From positions 1-64,000 of the forward strand of contig JABDHK010000029.1 of assembly GCA_012972835.1 (NCBI GenBank): a stretch of DNA of 64,000 bases. The letters run 5' to 3'. The notes under the pieces are model-generated. The model searched no databases, was not told where the DNA came from, and saw only the letters and a program-made list of their open reading frames with translations. Below are positions 7,759-17,181 of this stretch, piece by piece. Position numbers and translations under genes: made by a program. How positions within the stretch are numbered: the first letter of the stretch is position 1; each line of letters begins with the position of its first letter. Source of the DNA: Chlorobiaceae bacterium. Lineage in GTDB: Bacteria; Bacteroidota; Chlorobiia; Chlorobiales; Chlorobiaceae.

Positions 7759-9669
7759 ATGGAACGTCGTGAGTTTATTAGAAAACTGGTGGTAGGTACA
7801 GGTATTGGTGCCGGTGTTGTTGTGGCGGGATCAGCTGGTCTGATTGGTTATTATCAGCCAAGAAAAGCCTTGTATAGCGATGAGGCATCGGGGGGGAAAG
7901 AGAGAGTTGATGGCTCCCGAAAAGTTGTGGTTATCGGTGGAGGTCTGGCGGGTATCAGTGCTTCCCTTGAGCTTGCCCACAGGGGGTTTGAGGTAACGCT
8001 TGTCGAGTCTTCTGCTGCACTGGGGGGAAAGCTTACCGGGTGGGATATTGAGGCTCTCGGTGAGCACTTTCCGGTTGAGCATGGATTTCATGGTTTTTTT
8101 GATCAGTACTATAATCTGAACGAGATATTTGCCTGTGCCGGCATAAAAAAAGAGGTTTTTACCTCTTCTCCCGGATATCCGGTGATTTTTAAAAATTTCC
8201 CCAAGGAGATCTACGGTCAGACATCGAAGTATTTTCCGCTGAATGTCCTTTCAATTATTGAGCAGTCGAAGAGACTTGACTTGATCTCTTTTCTGAAAAA
8301 CTCCAACGGGATGATTTCAACGGCGGAGTTGTTTCGATATGAGTACAACAAGACCTTTCAGCACTACGACTCCATTGATTTCCTGACCTATTGCCGAAAG
8401 GGTGAAGCGCTGCCTGCATTTGTCGATACCGTGCTGCACCCTTTTTCAGATGCAACGATGAACCGAATGGAGGTATTATCTGCTGCCGAGGCGCTGCGCT
8501 ACTTCCACTTTTATTTTATGGGTAACCCTGAAGGACTCTCCTTTAAAATAACAAACCGTGACTGTATGAGTGCGCTCATCAACCCTCTTGAGGCCAAACT
8601 GAAGGAGCTTGGGGTGAGATTGCGGAAGGGGTGTACGGCACGGACAATTCAGGTTGAGGGTGAGAGGGTTGCCGGAGTTGTGGTCGATAGACCGGAGAGC
8701 GGGGGAGCCTTGTCGCTGCGTGTTGACTCAGCAAAGGTGCCGAAGAAGGGTTTTGCTGCATTGCTTACTGCTGAGGGCGTGCCGGTCATGGTTGGTCGGG
8801 AGGGAGGTGGTTTCCGGGCCTATGACGGGCGATGTACGCACATGGGGTGTCCGGTCAGCCCTGATACTGTAACGGGCGGATTTGCCTGTCCGTGTCATGC
8901 CGGGAGGTTTGATGCGTCGGGTCATCCGGTGAGTGGCCCGCCCAAGGCTCCGCTTGCAAGGCTTGCGGTTTCTGTTGAGGGTGATATGGTTGTGGTGACG
9001 CAGGCGGGAGGTGGTGAACGGCTGGCGTGTGATTACTGTGTGGTTGCATCCAATGTGCGGGGTATACGTGAGCTGGTGAAATCTTCACACCTGAACCGCC
9101 CGGAGTTTGAAGCAAACGTCGCTTCCCTTGGCGAGGCCGATCCCTATGCGGTTTATCGTTTATGGCTTGACAGGCCAATTGCTTCCAAGGATTTTCCTTT
9201 CTATACGGTTTCAGGATATACCTATACCGATTCTGTCTCCATCTACTCTGATTTTCAGGAGCCCTTTATTTCCTGGGCTAAAAAACATGGTGGCTCTGTT
9301 GTCGAGCTCCATGCTTATGCTATTGCTCCTGAAGATATCAGGCCGGAAGCGGAGATCAAGGCTGCAATGCTTCAGGAGATGCACACCATATTTCCGGAAA
9401 CCAAAGCGGCAAAGCTTCTGCATGAGCTCTTTATGCAGCAGTCCAATTTTTCCCGCTGGGCTCCGGGTGATCACGCTCTACGTCCCGGTGTTGAAACGCC
9501 ATTTTCCAATCTTTTTCTTGCAGGAGACTGGGTAAAAGTTGATGCACCGGTTTTTCTCATGGAGGCTTCGGCTTTTACCGGACGCATGGCTGCCAATGCC
9601 ATTTTCCGTCAGGAGTCAGTGAAGCCGGTGCCGCTTCCGATTGTACCTATGCAAGGGCTGTTTGCCTGA
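7759..9669 (+). CDS. crtU: CrtU-like carotenoid desaturase/methyltransferase with Rieske domain
   Basis: A 636-residue FAD protein of the phytoene-desaturase/amine-oxidase class. The N-terminus ERREFIRKL followed by a Gly/Ala-rich hydrophobic stretch (about 10-30) looks like a Tat signal or N-terminal anchor. A dinucleotide-binding motif VVIGGGLAGISASLELA lies near residue 55. A Rieske [2Fe-2S] domain is inserted near 320-420, with ligands C359, H361, C377 and H380. The C-terminal FAD segment is NLFLAGDW near 586. In green sulfur bacteria this architecture fits CrtU, which makes the aromatic rings of chlorobactene/isorenieratene. Related CruE/CruH-type enzymes, or a generic desaturase, cannot be excluded. 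It stands alone with a 110-nt leader after the divergent queG. Confidence 0.72.
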   Translation: MERREFIRKLVVGTGIGAGVVVAGSAGLIGYYQPRKALYSDEASGGKERVDGSRKVVVIGGGLAGISASLELAHRGFEVTLVESSAALGGKLTGWDIEALGEHFPVEHGFHGFFDQYYNLNEIFACAGIKKEVFTSSPGYPVIFKNFPKEIYGQTSKYFPLNVLSIIEQSKRLDLISFLKNSNGMISTAELFRYEYNKTFQHYDSIDFLTYCRKGEALPAFVDTVLHPFSDATMNRMEVLSAAEALRYFHFYFMGNPEGLSFKITNRDCMSALINPLEAKLKELGVRLRKGCTARTIQVEGERVAGVVVDRPESGGALSLRVDSAKVPKKGFAALLTAEGVPVMVGREGGGFRAYDGRCTHMGCPVSPDTVTGGFACPCHAGRFDASGHPVSGPPKAPLARLAVSVEGDMVVVTQAGGGERLACDYCVVASNVRGIRELVKSSHLNRPEFEANVASLGEADPYAVYRLWLDRPIASKDFPFYTVSGYTYTDSVSIYSDFQEPFISWAKKHGGSVVELHAYAIAPEDIRPEAEIKAAMLQEMHTIFPETKAAKLLHELFMQQSNFSRWAPGDHALRPGVETPFSNLFLAGDWVKVDAPVFLMEASAFTGRMAANAIFRQESVKPVPLPIVPMQGLFA

Positions 9670-9687
9670 TGGAGTCTCTTTCTGTTC

Positions 9688-10845
9688 TTATTGGGCTTTT
9701 TCTGCGCTTTTTTTCAGGCCGAGTGAGCTGCAGACGGTGTTGTGAAGCAGGGGACGGAACGTTCTGATTTTTATGTTGGCGGACGAGGGGTAGACCCTGT
9801 TGCAGAGTAGAATGACCGCCAGCTCTTTTTCAGGGTCGATCCAGATGCTGGTGCCGGTGTAGCCGAGATGTCCGTAGGAGCTGCTGGAAAAATAGTCGCC
9901 TGATGAAGAGTGGCCGTCAAGTGAGCGCAGATCCCATCCTGACGCCCGTTCAGAATCTTTGCGTGCGAGAAACTTTTTCAGTGTTACGGCATGGATAGAG
10001 GTGTAGCCGTTTACACTGCCCCCATCCATTAGCATGGTTACCATTCTTATCAAATCTCCGGTGGTTGAGTACAATCCTGCATGACCGGCAACTCCTCCAA
10101 GCAGGGCGGCATTTTGGTCGTGCACCAGAGGACGCTGAACGGAGAAGGGCCAGAGAGTGTCTTGTTCAACCGGTGCAATGCGCGGCATGAGCGATTGCGG
10201 AGGAGTAAACATGGTTGACCGCATACCGAGGGGTTCGGCAAACCGGTGATGAAAGTTTGCGTCAAGTTTGTATTTGGTGATGGATTCAATGATTTTGCCA
10301 AGGAGCATGAAGCCGAGATCACTGTAGAGTGTTTTGGTGCCAGGTTTGGAGAGCAGGGTATCGGCGGTAATGGCGTTGAAGAGCTCTTCAGGAGTGGCGC
10401 AGGTTTTCGAGAAAAGAGTGTGTGCCCTCAGTCCGGAGGTGTGGCGCAGGAGCTGCTCAATGGTGATGTGTTCCTTGCCCTTTCCGCTGAATGCTGGCAG
10501 GTACTTTGATACGGGTGCCTGCAGTGAGAGTGAGTCCCGTTCGACAAGCTGCATGGCAATGCTGGTGGTGGCGATTGCCTTGGTCAGTGACGCCAGATCG
10601 TAGATGGTCGTTGTATCGGCTGGAGTGCTGTGCGGGTCGTAGGTCAATCGCCCGAAGGCCTTATGAAAAACAACCCTGCCCTTGTAGAGAACGGCAACGC
10701 TTGCCCCCGGAAAAACAGAGTCGCTGACAGCCTTGTTCATGGTGGCTTCGAGGGGCCTGAAATCATGGGCCATGGCCGGGAGCGCACTGCTTAACCCGGC
10801 GAGAAGAATAAGGAGTGAGGCAAAAATAAAGCGGCCAGAGTGCAT
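9688..10845 (-). CDS. Serine hydrolase of the beta-lactamase/penicillin-binding (class C-like) family
   Basis: A 385-residue exported protein with a signal peptide (about 1-26, ending ALPAMA-HD). The active-site motif S-L-T-K sits in DLASLTKAIATT near residue 85, and the second-motif tyrosine in YSDLGFMLLGK near 173. A GHLGYTGTSIWIDP segment near 325 plays the part of the third motif (HxG-like). Family members are D-alanyl-D-alanine carboxypeptidases, esterases or beta-lactamases; substrate specificity cannot be read here. It is the last gene after the Mla-type operon, 19 nt downstream of the MCE gene, and converges on crtU. Confidence 0.85.
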   Translation of the reverse strand: MHSGRFIFASLLILLAGLSSALPAMAHDFRPLEATMNKAVSDSVFPGASVAVLYKGRVVFHKAFGRLTYDPHSTPADTTTIYDLASLTKAIATTSIAMQLVERDSLSLQAPVSKYLPAFSGKGKEHITIEQLLRHTSGLRAHTLFSKTCATPEELFNAITADTLLSKPGTKTLYSDLGFMLLGKIIESITKYKLDANFHHRFAEPLGMRSTMFTPPQSLMPRIAPVEQDTLWPFSVQRPLVHDQNAALLGGVAGHAGLYSTTGDLIRMVTMLMDGGSVNGYTSIHAVTLKKFLARKDSERASGWDLRSLDGHSSSGDYFSSSSYGHLGYTGTSIWIDPEKELAVILLCNRVYPSSANIKIRTFRPLLHNTVCSSLGLKKSAEKAQ

Positions 10846-10863
10846 GGGCTTTTTTCCCAGGGG

Positions 10864-11742
10864 TTAAAAAAGCGAGATTTTGACATAACGATGAGGATGT
10901 GCTTTAAGGTCTACAAGCACTGAATCGAGGGATGTCAAGGTTCTGGAAAGGTTGTTGTAGAGTGCTGGATTTGAAGAGAGCTGGCCAAGGGTGCCTTTGT
11001 CGTTGTTGAGCTTGGTGATCAGCAGTTCGGTTTTTGATGCCGCCAGGTTGAGATGTTCGATGGTCTCTTCGGTATTTTTTGCCATAGCCTTGTCATTGAG
11101 GAGTTTTGGCAGGAGCCCGTTGCCATGCGATGCCTTCTTTGACAGTGACGAGAGCTCAGCAGTAGTGGCCTTAAGGCTGCTGATGGTTTCGGCAAGCTCT
11201 GTGCCCATTTTTTCGTCCGAAATCAGCCTTCCAACCATGCCTTTACCGTTGTTCAGCTTGTCAAGCATGGTATTGATCTTTTCAAAAGTCAGACTTGCTT
11301 TGCTGGTAATGTTAGCCAGGCCGTCTTCGGTAGTAAGTGTGATAAAATCACCATCAGCGACAGGGGCGCCTTTTCCTGTTTTAATATCAACATATTTGTC
11401 GCCGAGTACTCCAAGGGATTTAATGGTGGCTTTGGCATCCTTCGTGACAAGGACGGCAAACTCCTGTTTCAGCCTCAGGTCAGCGACAACGTAGAGTGAG
11501 TCGTTGTGGGTGACAAAATTCATTTTTGAGACTGTGCCTATTTTTTTGCCTGATACCGAGACAAAGTTGTTTTCAGCCAGGCTCTGCACATCTCTCGAAA
11601 GTATTTTTACCGTTGTCACACCGGAAAACAGGTTGCTGTTTTTACCGATGACCAGTCCGAGATAGGCGGCAAAACCAATGCCGAAAATGAAAAAAATTCC
11701 GGTTCTCAAATCGCTCCATTTCAAAGCGTTCGGATTTTTCAT
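10864..11742 (-). CDS. mlaD: MCE-domain lipid-binding protein (MlaD-like)
   Basis: A 292-residue protein with one N-terminal membrane anchor (about 14-33), then an MCE domain (TTVKILSRDVQSLAENNFVS through KYVDIKTGKGAPV, about 42-130). A long helical C-terminal region follows with repeated LNNGKGMVGRLISDEK- and LNNDKGTLGQL-like units. MCE proteins form periplasmic rings that carry phospholipids between membranes. It is the third gene of the mlaE-mlaF-mlaD operon, with a 21-nt gap to mlaF. Confidence 0.88.
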   Translation of the reverse strand: MKNPNALKWSDLRTGIFFIFGIGFAAYLGLVIGKNSNLFSGVTTVKILSRDVQSLAENNFVSVSGKKIGTVSKMNFVTHNDSLYVVADLRLKQEFAVLVTKDAKATIKSLGVLGDKYVDIKTGKGAPVADGDFITLTTEDGLANITSKASLTFEKINTMLDKLNNGKGMVGRLISDEKMGTELAETISSLKATTAELSSLSKKASHGNGLLPKLLNDKAMAKNTEETIEHLNLAASKTELLITKLNNDKGTLGQLSSNPALYNNLSRTLTSLDSVLVDLKAHPHRYVKISLF

Positions 11743-11763
11743 ACAGGTAAAATCTTAAGGATG

Positions 11764-12498
11764 TTATAGTTCAAGAATTTTGTCGGACAGTATCGAGCGT
11801 ATAAAGGGATGCTGGGCATTGTGAAGTTTTTCGGTAACATCGTCAAAAATGATCTCTCCCTGGTAGAGGACAGCAACACAGTCGGCCACATTGAAGACAT
11901 CATCAATAATATGGGTAACAATAACGGCACCAAGGTTGTTGTTGTGCCTCAGGGAGCTGATGAGCGACAGGATTTTTTTGGAACTGACCGGATCAAGTCC
12001 GGCTGTTGGTTCATCAAACAGAATCATGTGCGGTTTAAAGATCAGTGCTCTTCCTATGGCAACCCTGCGGCGCATTCCTCCACTCAGACTTTCGGGGAGC
12101 TGGTCTTCGTAGCCTTCAAGCCCTGCAAACTGAATCTGTTCTTCAACCCTGCGCTCTATCTCTTCCTCCGGCAGCTTCATGTTTTCACGGAGAAAAAATC
12201 CGAGGTTCTGGCTTATGGTCAGGGAGTCAAAAAGGGCATTCCCCTGAAAAACCATGCCCATTTTGCGGCGTATGGAGTAGAGACTTGCTTCTTTCATGTT
12301 GGTGATATCGGTGCCGTCAACAATCACCTGACCCTTGTTCGGCTTTATCAGTCCGAGCATCAGTTTAAGAATCGTGCTCTTTCCAACGCCGCTTGGTCCC
12401 AGAATTGCCTTGATGGTGTTGTCCCGGACGGTAAGAGAGACGTTTTTCAGAATCTCCTTGTCGCCATATTTCAAACCGACATTTCGTAATTCAATCAT
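11764..12498 (-). CDS. mlaF: ABC transporter ATPase, Mla-type (MlaF-like)
   Basis: A 244-residue nucleotide-binding subunit with Walker A GPSGVGKST (about 34-42), ABC signature ESLSGGMRRRVAIG near 137, Walker B MILFDEPTAGLDP near 157 and an H-loop in VIVTHI near 194. It should power phospholipid transfer through MlaE and the MCE ring. It lies 4 nt from the permease gene, in the order permease, ATPase, MCE that is standard for the system. Confidence 0.92.
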   Translation of the reverse strand: MIELRNVGLKYGDKEILKNVSLTVRDNTIKAILGPSGVGKSTILKLMLGLIKPNKGQVIVDGTDITNMKEASLYSIRRKMGMVFQGNALFDSLTISQNLGFFLRENMKLPEEEIERRVEEQIQFAGLEGYEDQLPESLSGGMRRRVAIGRALIFKPHMILFDEPTAGLDPVSSKKILSLISSLRHNNNLGAVIVTHIIDDVFNVADCVAVLYQGEIIFDDVTEKLHNAQHPFIRSILSDKILEL

Positions 12499-12502
12499 GC
12501 AG

Positions 12503-13297
12503 TCACATGTTTTCCAGCACTATCTTTGATACGTAAAAATTTGCAATCAGCACCAGGCCTGATGAAACCACAATCCCTTTAATGGTTGAGCGCCCTACAC
12601 CGGCAGTGCCTCCTCGTGCCGAAAATCCGTTGAAGCTGCTGACAAGCGTTATGATGATGGCAAAAACAGGGGCTTTCAGGAAGCCGACAACAAAGTCTTT
12701 GGGTGCAAGCCGGGGATAGACCGCGTTCCAGAATATTCCGGGATCGAGTCGATGATAGTGTTCGGCCATATACGCAGCACTTTGAAGACCAGCATAGTCG
12801 GAGAGAGCGGTCAGGGGCAGGAACATGATAAGTGCGGCAACAAGTCGGGGCATCACCAGTTTTGCAACGGGGTCTGTGCCGAAAGCTCGCAGTGCGTCGA
12901 TCTGTTCAGATATCTGCATGGCACCAAGTTCTGCACCGTTTCTTGATCCGAACCTTGCGGAAAGCATAAGGCCCATAAGAAGGGGACCGAGTTCACGGAT
13001 AACAGAGAGGGAGGTTGAGCGCCCAAGCATGGTTTTAGCGCCGAAGTCTTCAAGGAGGTTTCCTACCTCAATGGCAAGAAGGGATCCAATGGAGATGGCG
13101 CTGACAAGCACGATGGGGATTGAGTCGGTTCCGCAAATGGTGGCCTGATCAAGCACATCCCTCCAGTAGCGTTTTACTTTTGGAAAAGAGATGAATGTCC
13201 TGACTGAAAAAAGAAAAAACTCCTGCATGGTGAGGATAAAATCTTTCAGCCACAGGGCAATTGCTTTTTCCCGGTTGCGAACGAAGGTTAAGAGCAT
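12503..13297 (-). CDS. mlaE: ABC transporter permease, Mla-type (MlaE-like)
   Basis: A 264-residue membrane protein of the MlaE family. It has an amphipathic N-terminus, the LVSAISIGSLLAIEVGNLLEDFG region, a conserved RELGPLLMGLMLSARFGSRN loop and EQIDALRAFGTDP cytosolic motif, then several hydrophobic helices. It is the membrane channel for lipid movement with the MlaF ATPase. It is the first gene of the operon, with a 99-nt leader after the PHP gene stop. Confidence 0.92.
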   Translation of the reverse strand: MLLTFVRNREKAIALWLKDFILTMQEFFLFSVRTFISFPKVKRYWRDVLDQATICGTDSIPIVLVSAISIGSLLAIEVGNLLEDFGAKTMLGRSTSLSVIRELGPLLMGLMLSARFGSRNGAELGAMQISEQIDALRAFGTDPVAKLVMPRLVAALIMFLPLTALSDYAGLQSAAYMAEHYHRLDPGIFWNAVYPRLAPKDFVVGFLKAPVFAIIITLVSSFNGFSARGGTAGVGRSTIKGIVVSSGLVLIANFYVSKIVLENM

Positions 13298-13396
13298 AAA
13301 TAAAGTGCGATGAGGCAGACTACCCGAGGGTAGTGATGCCTGAAAAACGTTGAAAAAAATAGCAAATCTTCATCAATTGCCCAATCATCTCTTGAT

Positions 13397-14257
13397 TTAT
13401 GCTTGTAAAAGCCGGCTTTTCATTTTTGTTACCCATTCACAGGGTATGGTAACCTTTCCAAAAGTCTCTTCATCGCGCTCTCTCATTCCATGATAGTCAG
13501 AACCTCCAGAAAAGAGTAAAAAGTACTCATTGGCAATCTCACGGTAGTAGTTCTGCCTGTAGGTGTCGTGGGAAGGATGCACAATTTCAATGCCGTCAAG
13601 CCCGAAGGTGATGAGCTGTTTGAGCGTCTCATCGGAAACATTCTGGGCCGGATGAGCAAGGAAAGAGAGTCCTGACGCTTTATTGATAAGCGCAATGACA
13701 TCTGCAGGATGTGTTTCTATGCTTTTCACATAGGCGGGACTGTGGGAACCGAGATATTTGCTGAAAGCTTCGCTAAAGCTTTTGACATAGCCTACATCCT
13801 GAAGCACAGCGGCAATATGTGGTCGTCCTACACTTCCGTTCTGAGCCTTGACGATAATCTGCTCAATGCCGATTTTTACACCCATTTTGGCAAGCTTGCT
13901 TACCATGCGTTCAGCCCTTTCGGTGCGCAGGTGACGGCAGTGGTCGAGATATTGTTTCAGCTCGGAGTGCTGATAATCGAAAAAATAACCAAGGATATGA
14001 ATATCATAGCCCCTGTAGGTCGAGCTCATTTCTACACCAGGAATAAGCTCAATGCCTTTAAGTAAGGCTAATGGCTTTGCTTTGTCAATACCTAAAACAG
14101 AATCATGGTCAGTAATACTTATGGCCTTCAGCCCTGAGTTTGCTGCTTTAACAACAATTTCCTCCGGCGTAAAGATCCCGTCTGAACATTTAGTATGTAT
14201 ATGTAAGTCTGCTTTTTCAAAGCCATTATGCCCTAAGCCTGTTAAGCTGTATGGCAT
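13397..14257 (-). CDS. PHP-domain phosphoesterase (YciV/RNase AM-like)
   Basis: A 286-residue PHP protein. The metal-binding motifs are visible: ADLHIHTKCSDG near residue 16, SITDHDSVLG near 46, the EMSSTYRGYDIHILGY region, SFLAHPAQN near 198 and SGGSDYHGM near 250. Relatives hydrolyse 5'-phosphorylated oligonucleotides or 3',5'-bisphosphates; E. coli YciV/RNase AM trims 5' ends of rRNA. The exact substrate is inferred. The upstream 144-nt gap contains a TATATA-like box in the right orientation near 14297. Confidence 0.87.
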   Translation of the reverse strand: MPYSLTGLGHNGFEKADLHIHTKCSDGIFTPEEIVVKAANSGLKAISITDHDSVLGIDKAKPLALLKGIELIPGVEMSSTYRGYDIHILGYFFDYQHSELKQYLDHCRHLRTERAERMVSKLAKMGVKIGIEQIIVKAQNGSVGRPHIAAVLQDVGYVKSFSEAFSKYLGSHSPAYVKSIETHPADVIALINKASGLSFLAHPAQNVSDETLKQLITFGLDGIEIVHPSHDTYRQNYYREIANEYFLLFSGGSDYHGMRERDEETFGKVTIPCEWVTKMKSRLLQA

Positions 14258-14401
14258 GGCTGGTTTATTAATTAATGTTAGTCTACGTTGCCTATATATA
14301 AGAAAAAATCCATGACCGCTTCACACACAAAAGAGAATTATTTTTCTCACTTAAACGTTGCATGGGAAATAGCTGGAAAGTTAGGGGCGTTCGGTGGAAT
14401 A

Positions 14402-15073
14402 TTACTCTTGCTGAAGAATGTTCTTGAGGTCTGCAATAGCTTTCTTGAGCGCAAGGGCGCGGTGGCTAATGCTGTTTTTTTCCTCTCTGCTCATTTCAGC
14501 ATAGGTTTTGGTGGTAGAGTCAACCAGAAAAACCGGATCATATCCAAAGCCTGAGGTTCCCTGTTGATCAAGGGTTATGCGGCCTGCAACAACACCTTCG
14601 GCGGTGTGTTCAAAATCAAATTGTTTATCTCCCTTATGAATAGATCCTTTCAGGGCGATTACTGTTCGGAATCGGGCGTTTCTATTGGTGATGCCTTTTA
14701 AGCAGAGCAGCAGATGGCGAACATTCTCTTCGTAGGTTGGAGCCTTGCCATCGGTCGTGGGGGCATATCGGGCAGAGTAAACGCCGGGTGCACCCTGCAG
14801 GGCATCAACTTCAAGACCAGTGTCGTCGGCAAGGGCAATCATGGAGGGAAACTGTTCAGAAAGCAGGCTGAAGATGGCTCTTGCCTTAAGGAGAGCGTTG
14901 CCTTCAAGCGTTTGTTCGGTCTCCTCGATTTCCGTATCGACACCGAGTTCTTTGAGTGTTGTGACCTTGAACAGGGGAGAGATATTTTCCAGCAGCGGGC
15001 GGAGCTCTTTAACCTTATCCCGATTGCTGGTGGCAAGGATGATGGTAATCGTTGTGTCGGCTTTTGATGGCAT
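14402..15073 (-). CDS. rdgB: XTP/dITP pyrophosphatase (RdgB/HAM1)
   Basis: It removes non-canonical purine nucleoside triphosphates (ITP, XTP, dITP) from the pool. Motifs are ILATSNRDKVKEL at the N-terminus, LADDTGLEVDALQGAPGVYS in the middle (the acidic metal site), GTSGFGYDPVF, and MSREEKNSISHRALAL near the end. A longer frame reaches back to 15181, but the family start SNRDK and the pdxJ stop at 15078 favour the ATG at 15071-15073. It follows pdxJ by a few nucleotides, so the two are probably one transcript. Confidence 0.9.
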   Translation of the reverse strand: MPSKADTTITIILATSNRDKVKELRPLLENISPLFKVTTLKELGVDTEIEETEQTLEGNALLKARAIFSLLSEQFPSMIALADDTGLEVDALQGAPGVYSARYAPTTDGKAPTYEENVRHLLLCLKGITNRNARFRTVIALKGSIHKGDKQFDFEHTAEGVVAGRITLDQQGTSGFGYDPVFLVDSTTKTYAEMSREEKNSISHRALALKKAIADLKNILQQE

Positions 15074-15077
15074 GGTT

Positions 15078-15800
15078 CTACTGAATGATTCTGAGCAGCT
15101 CCCTGATGGCCTCTTCAAGCCCAATAAGCACAGCCCGGGCAATAATGGCATGGCCGATGCTGACCTCCTCGATTTCTGCAATTTCCGTGAAAGGCTTGAT
15201 GTTCAGGTAGTTGAGACCATGGCCGGCAACGACTTTCAGCCCGAGGTTTTTTGCATAGGTAGCTGCTTCACGGATTCTTTGCAGTTCAACGACCCTCTCC
15301 TCGTTGCTTGTTTTAAGTGCATAGGAACCAGTATGGAGTTCTATAAGATCGGCACCTGCTTTTTCGGCCAGGTCGATGGCTTTTTTGTCGGGCTCTATAA
15401 AGATGCTGCTCTCTATCCCGGAGCCTTTGAAGGGTTTCAGAAATTCAACCAGTGTGTTGTAGTGAACGGTAATGTTAAAACCGCCTTCGGTAGTGAGCTC
15501 CTCCCTTTTTTCAGGCACAAGGGTTATCAGCTCGGGTTTGGTCTGCAACGCTATATGCTGCATCTCCGGCGTCATGGCCATCTCAAGATCGAGCTTGGTG
15601 CTTACTGCCTGACGGAGTCGCTGAAGGTCGTTGTCTTTTATATGGCGGCGGTCTTCACGCAGGTGGCACACAATACCTGCAGCTCCGCTTTTTTCAGCAA
15701 GCAGGGCCGCAGCAACCGGGTCAGGCTCGAATTCATTACGGGCATTGCGCAGTGTTGCAATGTGATCAATATTAACAGCTAATCTCATGGGAGTAGACAA
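15078..15800 (-). CDS. pdxJ: Pyridoxine 5'-phosphate synthase PdxJ
   Basis: PdxJ condenses 1-deoxyxylulose 5-phosphate with 3-amino-2-oxopropyl phosphate in vitamin B6 synthesis. Its DXP substrate is also the product of the dxs gene 9 kb away. The 240-residue TIM-barrel protein shows [15 protein letters not shown] at the start, [13 protein letters not shown] near 40, [15 protein letters not shown] near 93, and [10 protein letters not shown] with [10 protein letters not shown] toward the end. All are standard family elements and the length is typical. Confidence 0.95.
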   Translation of the reverse strand: MSTPMRLAVNIDHIATLRNARNEFEPDPVAAALLAEKSGAAGIVCHLREDRRHIKDNDLQRLRQAVSTKLDLEMAMTPEMQHIALQTKPELITLVPEKREELTTEGGFNITVHYNTLVEFLKPFKGSGIESSIFIEPDKKAIDLAEKAGADLIELHTGSYALKTSNEERVVELQRIREAATYAKNLGLKVVAGHGLNYLNIKPFTEIAEIEEVSIGHAIIARAVLIGLEEAIRELLRIIQ

Positions 15801-16052
15801 TGGTCAATGGTGAATATTCTGATGTTTTGGAGGTTCAGGCAGCCTATTCTTTTTACATCTCTTAAGCGAAAGTAATGAAAAAATGAAAAGGATAAAACTT
15901 TCAGCACGCAGCGAATGTACAGGAGAGAATCTTTTACCTTGCTCAATGGTTTGTTTTGTAGGTGATTATGTCACACCGATGTTCCAGAAAAGCCTGTGAA
16001 ATTCATTACTTTTGATTGATAAATCTTGCAGCAATAAAAACAAGCAGAAACC

Positions 16053-17108
16053 ATGTTGTTACATACTCCGGCTTATGCCGCAAAGGCAGCAAAAGCGCTC
16101 ATTGAACCTTATGAGATTGTTCGTCGTGAACCAGGACCCCATGATGTGTTGATCAATATTCTTTATTGCGGTATCTGTCATTCCGACATTCACCAAGTCC
16201 GCGATGAATGGGGTGGCTCCATTTTTCCTATGGTTCCCGGACATGAAATAGTAGGAACTGTGGTCAAGACGGGAGACCATGTCACCAAATGGAAGGTTGG
16301 AGATACGGTCGGTGTCGGCTGCTTCATCGACTCCTGCCGTGAATGCGATGCCTGCCGTGAGGGTGAGGAGCAGTTTTGCGAAGAGGGTATGAGCGCTACC
16401 TATAATAGTTATGAACGTGACGGCACAACACCGACCTATGGTGGATACTCAACCCGCATCACGGTGAATGAGGATTACGTGCTTCGCATCCCTTCTGGAA
16501 TGCCGCTTGAAAGGGTAGCACCGCTGCTCTGTGCAGGCATAACCACCTACTCGCCATTGAAGCACTTTGGCGTTAAACCGGGAGATGAGGTAGCAATTCT
16601 TGGGCTGGGTGGTCTCGGTCATATGGGAGTGAAAATTGCAAAAGCGATGGGGGCTAGGGTGACTGTGCTGAGTCATTCGCCGAGCAAACGGGACGATGCC
16701 CTTGCGCTTGGGGCCGACGACTTTGTGGTAACCAGCCATAAGAACTCTTTCAGGGAGAACGAAAAGCGTTTTGACTTTATTCTTGATACGGTATCAGCCA
16801 TGCACGATTACAACGCCTATCTTGGGCTCTTGAAACGCGACAGTACCATGGTGCTGGTCGGGATTCCGGAACCCATTCCCCTTTCCGCAGCTCCGCTGGT
16901 CATGCAGCGCCGCCATCTCTCTGGATCACTTATCGGCGGTATCCGCGAAACACAGGAGATGCTTGATTTTTGTGCAGAGCATGCTGTGTTGTCTGATGTC
17001 GAGGTGATCCCTGTTCAGCAAGTTAATGAAGCGTATGAGCGGGTGCTCAAGAGTGATGTGCACTACCGCTTTGTTATTGATATCGCCAGTCTCAGGGAGA
17101 AGCTTTGA
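16053..17108 (+). CDS. Zinc-dependent alcohol dehydrogenase (cinnamyl-alcohol/YahK type)
   Basis: A 351-residue MDR-family NAD(P)-dependent dehydrogenase. The catalytic zinc site is seen as CGICHSDIHQ (about 36-45) and VPGHEIVG (about 66-73). The structural zinc cysteines are in CRECDACREGEEQFC (about 97-111). The Rossmann motif is LGLGGLGHMGVKIAKAMG near 185-202. The sequence is closest to bacterial aldehyde reductases that use NADPH with broad substrates. It is followed after 73 nt by an Old Yellow Enzyme gene, suggesting a two-gene carbonyl/enone-reducing unit. Confidence 0.9.
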   Translation: MLLHTPAYAAKAAKALIEPYEIVRREPGPHDVLINILYCGICHSDIHQVRDEWGGSIFPMVPGHEIVGTVVKTGDHVTKWKVGDTVGVGCFIDSCRECDACREGEEQFCEEGMSATYNSYERDGTTPTYGGYSTRITVNEDYVLRIPSGMPLERVAPLLCAGITTYSPLKHFGVKPGDEVAILGLGGLGHMGVKIAKAMGARVTVLSHSPSKRDDALALGADDFVVTSHKNSFRENEKRFDFILDTVSAMHDYNAYLGLLKRDSTMVLVGIPEPIPLSAAPLVMQRRHLSGSLIGGIRETQEMLDFCAEHAVLSDVEVIPVQQVNEAYERVLKSDVHYRFVIDIASLREKL

Positions 17109-17181
17109 AAGTCCGGCGTCCGGGGAGCAAGAACGTCAGAAAAGTGACCTGTTGTTGAATCATTAAATTGAGGACTGTATT

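Noticed and set aside
11809-12489. A 226-codon open frame on the + strand
   Set aside because: Antisense to the MlaF ATPase gene; shadow frame.
14820-15782. A 320-codon open frame on the + strand
   Set aside because: Antisense to rdgB and pdxJ, which have clear motifs; no plausible start signal or domain.
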